Shown piece by piece: positions 39,142 to 48,718 of a stretch of DNA of 64,000 bases. The translations under genes were made by a program, and so were the position numbers. Below the pieces are notes generated by a model that saw nothing but the letters and a program-made list of their open reading frames with translations, searched no databases and was not told the origin of the DNA. Every line of letters begins with the position of its first letter. The first letter of the stretch is position 1. Origin of the DNA: Comamonas halotolerans (GTDB lineage: Bacteria > Pseudomonadota > Gammaproteobacteria > Burkholderiales > Burkholderiaceae_C); assembly GCF_030162935.1 (NCBI RefSeq), contig NZ_JASAUZ010000001.1, positions 372,001-436,000 on the forward strand, given 5' to 3'.

Positions 39142-40146
39142 TCAGCCGACAAATTCAGACAGCTCTTGCGGCAGCTCGGCACGCAGTTCGATGCGCTCTT
39201 GCGTGACTGGATGATTGAACTGCAAGCGCCAAGCATGCAAAAACATGCGCTTGAGCCCCTGCTTGGGCAGACGCTTGTTCAAATCAAAGTCACCATACTT
39301 GTCATCTCCCACTATTCCATGCCCTTGAGATGACAAGTGCACGCGAATCTGGTGCGTACGCCCAGTTTTGATGGTGACCTCCAGCAAGCTCATGGCTGGC
39401 AGCCCCTGCATGGCACGTGGCGCGTGTTGCGAACGCACTTTAACCAGCGTCAGAGACTTCATCCCGTCAGGATCATCCACGGTGGTCACACGCACCCGGC
39501 GCTCCCCATCAGGCAGCAGGTATTTGTGCAGCGGTGTGTCGATCACCTTTTTGTTAGCAGGCCAAGTGCCACTGACCAGCGCCAGATAGGTCTTGCCAGT
39601 TTCGCGGTCTCGGAATTGATCCTGCAACTTGATCAACGCAGAACGCTTTTTGGCCACAAGCAAAATGCCCGAGGTCTCTCGATCCAGACGGTGCACCAAC
39701 TCCAAAAACTTGGCTTCTGGCCGTGACTGACGCAATTGCTCAATCACACCAAAGCTCACGCCAGAGCCCCCGTGCACAGCCACGCCTGCCGGCTTGTCCA
39801 GTGCAATCAGATGATCATCCTCAAACAATATGGGAAATTCACGTGCAGGCGCAGGGCGTTCTGCCTTTTCTTGCACCCTGTCCGAAATGCGCACAGGCGG
39901 CACGCGCACCACGTCGCCGACCTGCACACGGGAATCTGCCTGGCAACGCCCTTTATTGATACGCACCTCTCCGCTGCGAATAATGCGGTAAACATGGGTT
40001 TTGGGCACCCCTTTGAGGTGACGCATAAGAAAGTTATCCACGCGCTGCCCTGCCCCATCTTCATCGACTTGGATGAGCCGCACTGCAGCCGATACGGGGT
40101 TCTGGGTACGCTCTTGAGGCTGTTTGCCCTCTATAATGTGTTTCAC
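39142..40146 (-). CDS. rluC: 23S rRNA pseudouridine synthase RluC (RluA family)
   Basis: Modifies uridines in 23S rRNA. It has an S4 RNA-binding domain (VDNFLMRHLKGVPKTHVYRIIRSGEVRINKG) and a catalytic domain with the Asp motif HRLDRETSGILLVAKK. The frame is open to 40368, but the first ~74 residues lack homology and no good ATG is present. A GTG at 40146 (VKHIIEGKQPQERTQNP) gives 334 residues and fits the family. This start is a judgement and no ribosome site is evident. It is divergent from rne, as in many betaproteobacteria and E. coli. Confidence 0.9.
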   Translation of the reverse strand: MKHIIEGKQPQERTQNPVSAAVRLIQVDEDGAGQRVDNFLMRHLKGVPKTHVYRIIRSGEVRINKGRCQADSRVQVGDVVRVPPVRISDRVQEKAERPAPAREFPILFEDDHLIALDKPAGVAVHGGSGVSFGVIEQLRQSRPEAKFLELVHRLDRETSGILLVAKKRSALIKLQDQFRDRETGKTYLALVSGTWPANKKVIDTPLHKYLLPDGERRVRVTTVDDPDGMKSLTLVKVRSQHAPRAMQGLPAMSLLEVTIKTGRTHQIRVHLSSQGHGIVGDDKYGDFDLNKRLPKQGLKRMFLHAWRLQFNHPVTQERIELRAELPQELSEFVG

Positions 40147-40745
40147 CTGCGCGAACTTATGTGTAAGTGGTTGATTCGTCTGGATTTTAGTCCACCCAGC
40201 CATTTCCCCAGCGCAGGCAGGTCGATGCCACAGATGCCGTGCCCGTGTAAAAGCTACCCAATTGTCGGTGCTGGCGGGGCGGAATTTGTCTGGTTGACGC
40301 ATTGAAACACTGAACGGAATCTTCACGTGGATGGTGGTGTTTGGAGCCAGTTGCTCCATGCCATCCACGTATATGAATAATCAGCGAGCATGTGGGTACT
40401 TCTTTCTTGGCTGCTAGGTATGACGCAAAGGCAAAAGCCCTTGCTGCGTACGCCTGCGTCAAATGCCCACCCTGTTGTCACAGCTGTCTCAGGCCATCAC
40501 CGCACGGTGCGGCGCCTGACTACAGCGTCGCTCGCCCCCTGCCCCCTGCCCTTGCCTCCTTTGCTGACTTAAACCAGCACTGACGCAATCAGACCCAGGT
40601 CGATTCCCTTTCTTTTCGTTTCAGCGCGGCAATCCGGCATCAACGGCTCCGATAGAGCCTGTCTTTGATCAAGAGTCAAAGGCATGTCGGCTAGGCAGCG
40701 CTGTCGCTGTCAGCCGGCTGCCGCATAACGAAAAGGATATGCATC
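40147..40745. other. Divergent rluC-rne region with structured RNA leader
   Basis: About 600 bases without a gene. A perfect 10-bp inverted repeat, ACGTGGATGG/CCATCCACGT (40325-40334 and 40361-40370), encloses a second hairpin TGGAGC/GCTCCA. Next come GACGCA/TGCGTC (40422-40427, 40455-40460), CTTTGA/TCAAAG near 40664-40682 and GGCAGC/GCTGCC just before rne. This looks like a long rne 5' leader; RNase E of E. coli limits its own synthesis through such a leader. Confidence 0.55.
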
Positions 40746-43685
40746 ATGAAACGGATGCTGATTAACGCGACGCAGTCTGAAGAACGCCGTTTGGCCATTG
40801 TCGATGGTCAAAAGCTGCTGGACTACGAGATCGAAATCGAAGGTCGCGAACAACGCAAGGGCAATATTTACAAGGCCGTGGTCACCCGTGTGGAGCCTTC
40901 TTTGGAGGCTTGCTTTGTGGACTATGGAGAAGACCGCCACGGCTTCCTGCCTTTCAAGGAAATCTCCAAGCAATATTTCGCCGATGGCATCTCTCCCAGC
41001 CAGGCCCGCATTAACGATGTCATCAAAGAAGGCCAGGAACTGATTGTTCAGGTCGAAAAAGAGGAGCGCGGCAACAAGGGCGCAGCCCTGACCACATTTA
41101 TCTCGCTGGCTGGCCGCTATGTGGTGCTGATGCCTAACAACCCCCGTGGCGGTGGTGTCTCGCGCCGCATTGAGGGCGAAGAGCGTGCCGAACTCAAAGA
41201 AGCCATGGACCAGTTGGAATATCCCAAGGGAATGTCCATCATCGCTCGCACAGCTGGTATTGGTCGCACCGCACCTGAGCTGCAATGGGACTTGAACTAT
41301 TTGCTGCAACTGTGGAACGCCATTGACGGGGCTGCCAAGGCCGGCAAAGGTGCTTTCCTGATTTACCAGGAGTCCAGCCTGGTAATCCGAGCCATCCGTG
41401 ACTACTTCAACAATGACATCGGTGACATTCTGATCGACACCGACGACATTTTTGAACAGGCCCAGCAGTTCATGGCCCACGTGATGCCAGAGCACGCTGC
41501 ACGAGTTAAGCGCTACCGTGACGATGCGCCATTGTTCAGCCGTTTCCAGATCGAGCACCAGATCGAATCTGCCTACTCGCGCACCGTGCAACTGCCTTCC
41601 GGCGGCGCCATCGTGATTGACCACACCGAAGCCCTGGTATCGGTGGATGTGAACTCGGCCCGAGCCATCAAGGGCGGCGACATCGAGGAGACAGCCACCC
41701 GCACCAACCTTGAAGCTGCCGACGAAGTGGCCCGCCAGATGCGCCTGCGCGACTTGGGTGGACTGATCGTGATCGACTTCATCGACATGGAAGAGTCGCG
41801 CAATCGCAAGGAAGTGGAAAACCGACTGCGCGATGCCCTGCGCCAAGATCGTGCCCGCGTGCAGTTTGGCACCATCAGCAAATTTGGCCTGATGGAAATG
41901 AGTCGCCAGCGCCTCAAACCCGCGTTGAGCGAAGGTGCGCACATCAACTGCCCACGCTGCGGTGGCTCGGGCCACATTCGCGACACAGAATCTTCGGCAC
42001 TGCAGATCTTGCGCATCATCCAGGAAGAGTCCATGAAGGACAACACTTCCGCTGTGCACTGCCAGGTGCCTGTGGAAGTTGCCTCCTTCCTGCTCAACGA
42101 AAAGCGTACCGAAATCGCCAAGATCGAGCTCAAGCAGCGTGTTTCTGTGCTCATGGTGCCCAACAAGTCGCTGGAAACTCCACACTACAAGCTGGAACGC
42201 CTCAAGCACGACGATCCTCGCTTGGAAAACCTGGATGCCAGCTACAAACTAGCTGAGGAAGTGGAAGATGTAACCAAGGTCACACGCCGCTCGCAAGAGC
42301 CGACCAACAAGCAAACCCCTGTCATCAAGGGTGTGCTGCCCGATACACCTCCCGCACCTGAGGCCCGCCCACAAGCTGCTCAACGCCCTGCAAAGGGTCG
42401 CACCAACAGCCAGCAGCAGGCAGCAACACCACGCACCGAAGTGCGCGAGCAGGGCTTCTTTGCGTGGCTCAAGAGCTTGTTCGGCTTTGGCACCAAGCCT
42501 GCCGCAGAGCCTATTGCTCCCGCAAAACCCGAAACTTCCCGCGAAGGCCGTAGCGAACGTGGTGAGCGCAATGGCCGCAATGGCGAGCGCAATGGGCGGA
42601 GCCGCAATGGCCGCAATGGTGAGCGAAGCGAAGGCAGCGAGCGCGCCAACCGCGAAAATGGCGAAAACCGCAACCGCCGTGAGCGCAACGAACGCGTTGA
42701 GCGTAACGAGCGCAATGGCGAAGGCAATCGCACCCAACGCGAGCCACGCAACCAGCGTGAACGCCAGCCGCGCAACGCGGAAACTGTGGAACAGCGCAAC
42801 CTGCAGACAGCCACGACCCAGGCTGCAGCAGAGACTGTGTCGTTCACGTCCGAAGCCGAGCGCACCGAGCAGCGTCAACCTCGCCGTGAGCGTGGTGAAC
42901 GCCGCGAACGCCAGCCACGCAGCGCTGAAGTACAGGCCTTGGCACCGGTAGAGGAAGCAAACACCCCTGTCGCGCAAGATGCAAGCAATGAAACGGCTCT
43001 GGGTGAAACAGTGCCTGCTACGACTGGTGAAGATGCACCACGCAATGGTCGCCGCTCGCGTGACCGTTATGGTCGTGATCGCCGCAATGGTCGTGAACGC
43101 AATGCAGTGCCTCAGGATGCTGCAGAGAGCGTGGCGACTGAAGCAGCAGTCGCTATCGAAGGCACTGCAAACACTTCCGTAGAGGCAGTTGTAGCGGCAG
43201 AAGAAGTGACGCAAGAAGCCCCACGCCGCAGCTACTTCAGCCAAGCTGCAGCTGCGCCCTCGGAAGAAGTCGTGGCTGCGCAAGCGCCCGCCCAGCCTGA
43301 GCCCCCAGTGGTTACTGCCGAAGAATCTCCAGCGCCTGTGGCTCCTGCAACAGCGGTGCCTGACGCTCCTGTTGAAGCAGCCCCTGCACAAGAGGCTGCA
43401 CCTGTTGTCGCGGAGTCTTCCATGCCCCGCATCCAGTCGTACACACTGCCTCTTGCCGATCTGGTGCAACTGGCCCGTGATGCTGGTCTGGAGTGGGTGA
43501 ACTCCGATGCGGACAAGATTGCTGCCGTCCAAGCCGCCATCGCTGCAGAGCCCAAGCCTGTACACATCCCGCGCGAGCGTCCGCCGGTGGTCATCATTGA
43601 CGAAGGCCCACTGGTTTTGGTGGAGACCCGCAAGGACCTCCGCGACATGGTGCTGCCCTTTGAGCAGCCAGCCAACAACGCTTAA
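40746..43685 (+). CDS. rne: Ribonuclease E
   Basis: Endoribonuclease that starts mRNA decay and processes rRNA and tRNA; in many bacteria it scaffolds the degradosome. The 979-residue protein begins [21 protein letters not shown]. It has an S1 domain (about 35-125), the DNase I-like catalytic core with Asp residues in [11 protein letters not shown], and the zinc link Cys402/Cys405 in NCPRCGGSG. After about residue 520 the C-terminus is disordered. It includes an Arg/Asn/Gly/Glu-rich segment (about 595-680, repeated RNG/ERN units) and acidic Ala/Pro/Glu stretches, ending with a conserved small domain ([26 protein letters not shown]). GAAAAGGA precedes the start. Confidence 0.97.
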   Translation: MKRMLINATQSEERRLAIVDGQKLLDYEIEIEGREQRKGNIYKAVVTRVEPSLEACFVDYGEDRHGFLPFKEISKQYFADGISPSQARINDVIKEGQELIVQVEKEERGNKGAALTTFISLAGRYVVLMPNNPRGGGVSRRIEGEERAELKEAMDQLEYPKGMSIIARTAGIGRTAPELQWDLNYLLQLWNAIDGAAKAGKGAFLIYQESSLVIRAIRDYFNNDIGDILIDTDDIFEQAQQFMAHVMPEHAARVKRYRDDAPLFSRFQIEHQIESAYSRTVQLPSGGAIVIDHTEALVSVDVNSARAIKGGDIEETATRTNLEAADEVARQMRLRDLGGLIVIDFIDMEESRNRKEVENRLRDALRQDRARVQFGTISKFGLMEMSRQRLKPALSEGAHINCPRCGGSGHIRDTESSALQILRIIQEESMKDNTSAVHCQVPVEVASFLLNEKRTEIAKIELKQRVSVLMVPNKSLETPHYKLERLKHDDPRLENLDASYKLAEEVEDVTKVTRRSQEPTNKQTPVIKGVLPDTPPAPEARPQAAQRPAKGRTNSQQQAATPRTEVREQGFFAWLKSLFGFGTKPAAEPIAPAKPETSREGRSERGERNGRNGERNGRSRNGRNGERSEGSERANRENGENRNRRERNERVERNERNGEGNRTQREPRNQRERQPRNAETVEQRNLQTATTQAAAETVSFTSEAERTEQRQPRRERGERRERQPRSAEVQALAPVEEANTPVAQDASNETALGETVPATTGEDAPRNGRRSRDRYGRDRRNGRERNAVPQDAAESVATEAAVAIEGTANTSVEAVVAAEEVTQEAPRRSYFSQAAAAPSEEVVAAQAPAQPEPPVVTAEESPAPVAPATAVPDAPVEAAPAQEAAPVVAESSMPRIQSYTLPLADLVQLARDAGLEWVNSDADKIAAVQAAIAAEPKPVHIPRERPPVVIIDEGPLVLVETRKDLRDMVLPFEQPANNA

Positions 43686-43697
43686 AGCGTGAGAATG

Positions 43698-43720
43698 ACC
43701 GGGGGCCTTGAGCCCCCGGT
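43698..43720 (+). terminator. Probable terminator after rne
   Basis: Strong hairpin ACCGGGGGC-cttga-GCCCCCGGT 12 bases after the stop. The following T-run is poor, so read-through to yaaA is possible. Confidence 0.6.
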
Positions 43721-43759
43721 TGCATCTTCAGCCCTGTATTTTTCTGACGGATCGAGCCC

Positions 43760-44536
43760 ATGCTTTTTTTGCTCTCCCCCGCCAAATCTTTGGATTACGA
43801 ACGCGCTCTACCTCAAGGACTGGCGCACACCTTGCCTCCGTTCATTGAACAGTCGTCCGAATTGATTGAAATTCTGCGCAAACTGGCACCACAAGATGTC
43901 GGTGCACTGATGTCCATCAGCGACAAGCTGGCTCAGTTGAATGTTGCGCGTTATGCAGCCTGGCAACCCGAGTTCACTGCCGATAACTCACGACAAGCCC
44001 TGTTCGCCTTCAATGGTGATGTGTATGAGGGTCTGGACGCCTACTCGCTCAGCGCCAAAGAAATTGCCTGGGCACAAGAACACATCCTCATGTTGAGCGG
44101 CCTGTATGGTGCACTGCGCCCGTTGGACTGGATGCAACCTTACCGCCTGGAAATGGGAACGCGACTGTCTAATGCGAAAGGCAGCAACCTCTACCAGTTC
44201 TGGGGCTCTCGCATTGCCCAGCTGATCAACGAACGTCAGGCAAATGACAAGCCATCTGCGGTCATCAACCTGGCCTCGCAGGAGTACTTCAAGTCGGTGG
44301 ATCTCAAACACCTCAAGGCACGCGTGGTGGAATGTGTGTTTGAAGACTACAAAGGCGGCAAGTACAAAATCATCAGCTTCCACGCCAAGCATGCACGTGG
44401 ATTGATGGCTCGTTACGCCATTCAGCACCAGCTGACTCAGCCAGAACAGTTGATGGCTTTTGACGTGGCAGGTTACGCTTACGCCCCAGAAGTCTCAAAT
44501 CCCAACCGCCTGGTCTTTAGGCGCAATGCTGCTTAA
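43760..44536 (+). CDS. yaaA: Peroxide stress protein YaaA (DUF328)
   Basis: A 258-residue protein with the family opening MLFLLSPAKSLDYE, LSGLYGALRPLDWMQPYRLEMGTRL, and NLASQEYFKSV. In E. coli YaaA lowers intracellular free iron during hydrogen peroxide stress and has a DNA-binding fold. Here it lies 74 bases after rne and before a dioxygenase gene. Regulation by OxyR is known in E. coli but no site was looked for successfully here. Confidence 0.95.
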   Translation: MLFLLSPAKSLDYERALPQGLAHTLPPFIEQSSELIEILRKLAPQDVGALMSISDKLAQLNVARYAAWQPEFTADNSRQALFAFNGDVYEGLDAYSLSAKEIAWAQEHILMLSGLYGALRPLDWMQPYRLEMGTRLSNAKGSNLYQFWGSRIAQLINERQANDKPSAVINLASQEYFKSVDLKHLKARVVECVFEDYKGGKYKIISFHAKHARGLMARYAIQHQLTQPEQLMAFDVAGYAYAPEVSNPNRLVFRRNAA

Positions 44537-44577
44537 AGTCCTGCCCTAGCCAGTCCCCATTGCGTGAGGAGATTGCC

Positions 44578-45435
44578 TTGTCACAGTCTTTGGAACAGTT
44601 GTCTGCCCAAGTCCCTGGCAGCACCCCCGCCCTCATGCTGTGGCTGACGACCCAGCTGGCCGCAGGCCATGCCCCCACGGTTTTGCACAAAAGCCTCCTG
44701 GACACAGGCTGGGCAGCACATATTGCGCAATCTGCCATCACTGTCTGCACACAGCCTGCGCCACGATCAACGGCTACCCAACGCATGCCTGGACCGAATT
44801 TGGACAAATCCCCCAATGTGATTGATGTAGGCGATCGGCAGGTCCATGTGCTGCTATCCATGCAAAAACCTGACATTGTGCTGTTTGGCAATCTGCTCTC
44901 AGACGCTGAATGCGATCAGCTGATTGCCGACGCCCAACCCCACATGGCGCGTTCCAGAACAGTTGCCACTCTGTCCAGTCAGGAGGAAATCAACCCTGAC
45001 CGCACCAGCAGTGGCATGTTCTTCAGCCGTGGGCAAACCACCGTGGTTGCTCGCCTGGAAGCACGCATTGCCACCCTGCTGCGTTGGCCGATTGAAAATG
45101 GTGAAGGCTTGCAGCTATTGCGCTACCAGCCCGGAGCGCAATACAAGCCGCATCACGATTACTTCAACCCCAAGGAGCCCAGTAGCCAAGCCATACTGCA
45201 ACGCGGCGGACAACGTGTTGGAACGCTCGTCATCTACCTCAACGACCTACCGTCAGGAGGATGTACCTTTTTCCCGGAATCCTTGCTGCGTGTGCACCCG
45301 CGCAAAGGCCATGCCGTATTTTTTGCCTACCCGCAGCCAGAAGTGAACACCTTGACCCTGCACGGAGGAGACCCCGTCATTGCAGGCGAAAAATGGATTG
45401 CCACCAAGTGGCTGCGCGAGCGTGAGTTTCAGTGA
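44578..45435 (+). CDS. 2-oxoglutarate/Fe(II)-dependent dioxygenase, prolyl 4-hydroxylase type
   Basis: A 285-residue protein. The C-terminal half is a P4Hc domain with the iron ligands in YKPHHDYF (HxD) and a distal His in LHGGDPVIAGEKW, followed by the Lys of EKWIATKWLRE that would bind 2-oxoglutarate. The first 90 residues are helical and of unknown role. The start is a TTG at 44578: GAGGAG lies six bases before it, whereas the earlier TTG at 44560 lies upstream of that site. The substrate is unknown; bacterial members hydroxylate proline in proteins such as EF-Tu or free proline. Confidence 0.88.
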   Translation: MSQSLEQLSAQVPGSTPALMLWLTTQLAAGHAPTVLHKSLLDTGWAAHIAQSAITVCTQPAPRSTATQRMPGPNLDKSPNVIDVGDRQVHVLLSMQKPDIVLFGNLLSDAECDQLIADAQPHMARSRTVATLSSQEEINPDRTSSGMFFSRGQTTVVARLEARIATLLRWPIENGEGLQLLRYQPGAQYKPHHDYFNPKEPSSQAILQRGGQRVGTLVIYLNDLPSGGCTFFPESLLRVHPRKGHAVFFAYPQPEVNTLTLHGGDPVIAGEKWIATKWLREREFQ

Positions 45436-45540
45436 TTGTCTGCATAGTCCGGTAGGCTTGGTGGCTGCCTGTGCCAACTCTAGCTGAACCGACCTATTAA
45501 CTCTGACCGTCTTGAGCCGTACATAAAGAGTCATCAATCT

Positions 45541-46140
45541 CTAGCCGAATAGACCGCTCAAGATCAGCCATCCAGAGAATCCAAAGAGTGTCAGAGTAGC
45601 AAGCCGTTGAAATACCCTGGGGTCAAGCCATTGGATTCTCCCACTCATAAGTGCAGAGCCAAACCCAATCCAGATAACGCCTATCGCAGCAACTAAAGCT
45701 AGGAAACTGGCCATGACACGAGCGTAATTGTTGACAGAACTCCAAGTTTGGGCAGGGAAGAGCGCCATGGCAAAGATGGCTGCTTTCGGATTGAGCAAGG
45801 TAGCTAAAAATAGCTGCGGGCCACGAATTGCAGGCTGTGATGTATCTTGCGGTTCAAAAGCACTATGTAGCCAAAGCTTCCGGCCAAGCCTGGCTATGTA
45901 TAGCCCGCTTGCAATCTTGATGAGATTAATAACAAATGAATAGTTTCCTGCAACAGTGTTGAACACTACGCCCCATAGGCTTGTCGCGGCTAAGTACCCG
46001 AGACACTCACAGGGCAAGAGCATCAAGGACTTGCGTAATCCTGTACTGATTCCAGAGGATGCGAGAAGTGTGTTGGTTGGACCAGGAGTTAGAAGAATCG
46101 TCGATACGACAAAAAGGAAAGACCAGTCGTTGATGTACAT
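45541..46140 (-). CDS. LysE/RhtB family amino-acid exporter
   Basis: A 199-residue inner-membrane protein with about six helices. The family signature is near the N-terminus (LLTPGPTNTLLASSG). The segment LFLATLLNPKAAIFAMALFP, with the conserved Asn-Pro-Lys, is also typical. The exported compound (an amino acid or similar) cannot be told from sequence. It is an isolated gene whose upstream region is notably AT-rich (46200-46270), which fits a promoter or acquired DNA. Confidence 0.88.
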   Translation of the reverse strand: MYINDWSFLFVVSTILLTPGPTNTLLASSGISTGLRKSLMLLPCECLGYLAATSLWGVVFNTVAGNYSFVINLIKIASGLYIARLGRKLWLHSAFEPQDTSQPAIRGPQLFLATLLNPKAAIFAMALFPAQTWSSVNNYARVMASFLALVAAIGVIWIGFGSALMSGRIQWLDPRVFQRLATLTLFGFSGWLILSGLFG

Positions 46141-47355
46141 GCGATAGCTTCAGCAAGAGCCTGCACAACGATACGCAGTTACGGCCAGATAAGTTCCGAG
46201 CATATAAAATCCGCCAACTGCATTTAATTGTCAATAAAATATTAATTCATCGATATTAAATTATGCATCATGCTGGCATAACACATCGTCAAAGAAGTAT
46301 TCCTACAACAATCTACTCTTTGCCATCGGAAGCAGGTCTTGAACTAAGGCTGGGGCGCTGGTGAAAATATGCGATGGACTACTTTGGCTCGATTTGTGAC
46401 ATCAACTGCTAGATATACTCAATCAGCAGCTCAGCTGATAAACACATCCTGGCAAAATCAATTCGAGGCTTTTCTCAGGCCTGCAGCTCATTCCCGAAAA
46501 CTGTGATTAACTTCAATACGCTGCGTACAGCCACAGCCGAATTGAGATCCGGTTGGAAACGATGTGCTACAGACATCGGGCACATGAGGGCCGGGCTCAG
46601 ACATCGTATCTGAACGTCGCTTGAATAGAGCTGATCCTCCACCTCCTCACGCGGCAGCAGCGCTGTACATTGACTTGCAACACAGCCAAGCTTTAAGCAC
46701 ACCTAGATAAGACAACGCCAAATAGGCAAGGTGCGCGTGTACCATCTTCTGCGAGTCACGTCACGATCAAATCTCCATTTGTGTGGGCAATACAAAGCCC
46801 AGCCTCGCAGCAAAAACACTCCGCAGTGACATGACTGGGAACATCCCATTTTGCAGGCTGCAATGCAATTAAAAGCTCGCTGCGCCAAGGTGCCAGAGCA
46901 ATGGAATAGTTGGTATTTGTGCAGCGCCTTCATAAAGGCACTTGGTTAGGTTGCCAATGCAGGCTATTTCGTTTCAAGATAATGGTGGGGGCATTGCCAC
47001 AATGTGGATTGCACCGCCCATAGATGGATGTGGTCCAAGGAGAAACCCTCAGAAGCGGCGTCAGGTCAAGGAATAGGCATGGTGTTCTTGCGCCACTGCA
47101 GACAGGCAAGGCTGAGCGCCTGATGAGTACTTTGCTATGCTGGACGGATAAATGTGCTTCTGAGACTGCTCTGTAGATAGTCATCAACTGCCCGTTGATT
47201 GCCGCCGGACAACCCCTGCTCGCCCATCCCCGCATGGACAAGCCCAGAACAAGCAAGACGATCACTTGCAATCGCCTATTCAGCAACACCAAATCGGTTC
47301 CGCTGCACAATCAGCGATCAGCGCTGCCGTGCAAGCTCCTGTCGTGACCAAATCT
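46141..47355. other. 1.2 kb stretch without recognisable genes
   Basis: Only weak frames of 60-126 codons occur, all without conserved motifs. The first 130 bases are AT-rich compared with the rest of the window (for example the TTAATT/ATATTAAATTA run near 46223-46263). It may be decayed coding sequence or a scar of past insertion. No transposase fragment, tRNA or repeat could be named. The last part should carry the queF promoter. Confidence 0.4.
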
Positions 47356-48204
47356 ATGAATACTCCCGAACTCTCCCAGCTGGGCAAAAGCTCTGCCTAT
47401 GCCGATCAGTACGATCCAAGCCTGCTCTTCCCCATTCCACGCAGCAGCAAGCGCGAAGAAATTGGCATTCACAGTGCCTTGCCTTTTTTTGGCGCCGATC
47501 TCTGGACCGCTTTTGAGCTGTCGTGGCTCAATCAACGCGGCAAGCCTCAGGTGGCGCTGGCGCATTTCACGATTCCTTGTGAGACGCCGAACATCATTGA
47601 GAGCAAATCCTTCAAGCTCTATCTGAACAGCTTTAACAACAGCCGTTTTGACAATCTGGAAGCTGTGCAGGCGATCCTGCGCGACGACATTAACGAAGCC
47701 CTGTGGCGTGGTGCGCCTGCGCGCCAATCTTCTGCCAGTGTGCGCGTGATTGCACAAGAGAGCTTTGAATTCCAGAAAGTCCAGGAGCTCGAAGGCCTGA
47801 ACCTTGACCGTCTGGACATTGAATGCAGCGACTACACGCCACGTCCTGAACTGCTTAAGGCCGATCACGAAAATCCACCGGTTACAGAAACTCTGGTCAG
47901 CCACTTGCTCAAAAGCAATTGTCTTGTCACAGGCCAGCCCGACTGGGGTAGCGTGCAGATCAGCTACACCGGTGCCGCCATCGACCAGGAAAGCCTGCTG
48001 CGCTATATCGTGAGCTTTCGCAACCACAACGAATTCCACGAACAATGCGTGGAGCGCATTTTCATGGACATCAGCCGCCAATGCCGACCGATGAGACTCA
48101 GCGTCTACGCACGCTACACAAGGCGCGGCGGCTTGGACATCAACCCACTGCGCACCAGCCATCCGATGGCATTACCCAGCAATGTGCGCTCTGCACGGCA
48201 GTAA
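47356..48204 (+). CDS. queF: NADPH-dependent 7-cyano-7-deazaguanine reductase
   Basis: Reduces preQ0 to preQ1 in queuosine synthesis for tRNA modification. The 282-residue protein is the long, two-domain (YqfD/QueF type II) form. The catalytic Cys189 in [16 protein letters not shown] and Asp196 match E. coli Cys190 and Asp197. The NADPH-binding [14 protein letters not shown] is at residues 82-95. The start [20 protein letters not shown] is used; the frame runs back to 47266 without homology. No preQ1 riboswitch was recognised upstream. Confidence 0.95.
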   Translation: MNTPELSQLGKSSAYADQYDPSLLFPIPRSSKREEIGIHSALPFFGADLWTAFELSWLNQRGKPQVALAHFTIPCETPNIIESKSFKLYLNSFNNSRFDNLEAVQAILRDDINEALWRGAPARQSSASVRVIAQESFEFQKVQELEGLNLDRLDIECSDYTPRPELLKADHENPPVTETLVSHLLKSNCLVTGQPDWGSVQISYTGAAIDQESLLRYIVSFRNHNEFHEQCVERIFMDISRQCRPMRLSVYARYTRRGGLDINPLRTSHPMALPSNVRSARQ

Positions 48205-48228
48205 GCGCAACCTTCACAAGCCATGCAC

Positions 48229-48256
48229 AAGCAGCGCCCATGGTGCTGCTTTTTTA
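48229..48256 (+). terminator. Intrinsic terminator after queF
   Basis: AAGCAGC-gcccatggt-GCTGCTT followed by T, overlapping the stop codon of the convergent gene. Confidence 0.85.
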
Positions 48257-48649
48257 TGCTGAAGCCTCATGTTCGTAAGGCAAATCATCAGGAGCAACTC
48301 CTACGTAATCCGGAGCTGGCAATACACGCAAACGGTATGCGAGGATTTGCTGTCGCCCTTCCAAAAGCGCCTTCACTACACGGTGCATGCCGTCCATGAC
48401 TCTACCTTCTGGGCCAATGATGATGGGATAAGACAGGTCCGCATCCTGAACCAGGCGCATATGCTCAGCCAGCGAGCGGCATGTTGGCATTGAGCCATCC
48501 GTTTCGTACCAATACGTCTCGTCCAGCTCCTGTACCCCTGCCAATGGCAATATCTCGGGCTGCAGTTCCGCAGTTGCTGCTATCAGCTTGTGCACGTCCC
48601 ATGCCTGAAGCCCGTGCGCGCCAGGGCGAAAGTGGTATTGCTTTCTCAT
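48254..48649 (-). CDS. Small ParB/sulfiredoxin-fold-like protein
   Basis: A 131-residue protein without signal peptide. The segment YPIIIGPEGRVMDGMHRVVKALLEGRQQI is the pattern of the ParB/sulfiredoxin superfamily, where DGxHR lies in the nucleotide-binding pocket. There is no DNA-binding helix-turn-helix domain, so it is not a partition protein. The role is unknown. It stands alone between queF and a PfkB kinase, convergent with queF. Confidence 0.6.
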   Translation of the reverse strand: MRKQYHFRPGAHGLQAWDVHKLIAATAELQPEILPLAGVQELDETYWYETDGSMPTCRSLAEHMRLVQDADLSYPIIIGPEGRVMDGMHRVVKALLEGRQQILAYRLRVLPAPDYVGVAPDDLPYEHEASA

Positions 48650-48671
48650 ACGTACATTGGTAGATCCATAT

Positions 48672-48698
48672 AAAAAAGGAGCACCACAGCGCTCCTCT
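48672..48698 (-). terminator. Intrinsic terminator after the PfkB-family gene
   Basis: Minus-strand GGAGCG-ctgtgg-TGCTCC with six T, 20 bases beyond the stop. Confidence 0.85.
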
Positions 48699-48718
48699 TA
48701 TTCAATATCGCTCAGCTC

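Noticed and set aside
40710-42209. A 499-codon minus-strand frame over the rne catalytic part
   Set aside because: Shadow of rne with no recognisable domain.
42540-42790. Tandem DNA repeats
   Set aside because: The repetitiveness comes from low-complexity RNase E coding sequence, not from exact DNA repeats.
46930-47310. A 126-codon frame in the gene-free stretch
   Set aside because: It starts hydrophobic, which looked like a signal peptide, but has no family motif, no ribosome site and mixed composition.
47150-47355. Possible preQ1 riboswitch upstream of queF
   Set aside because: No hairpin followed by the A-rich tail near the ribosome site was seen.
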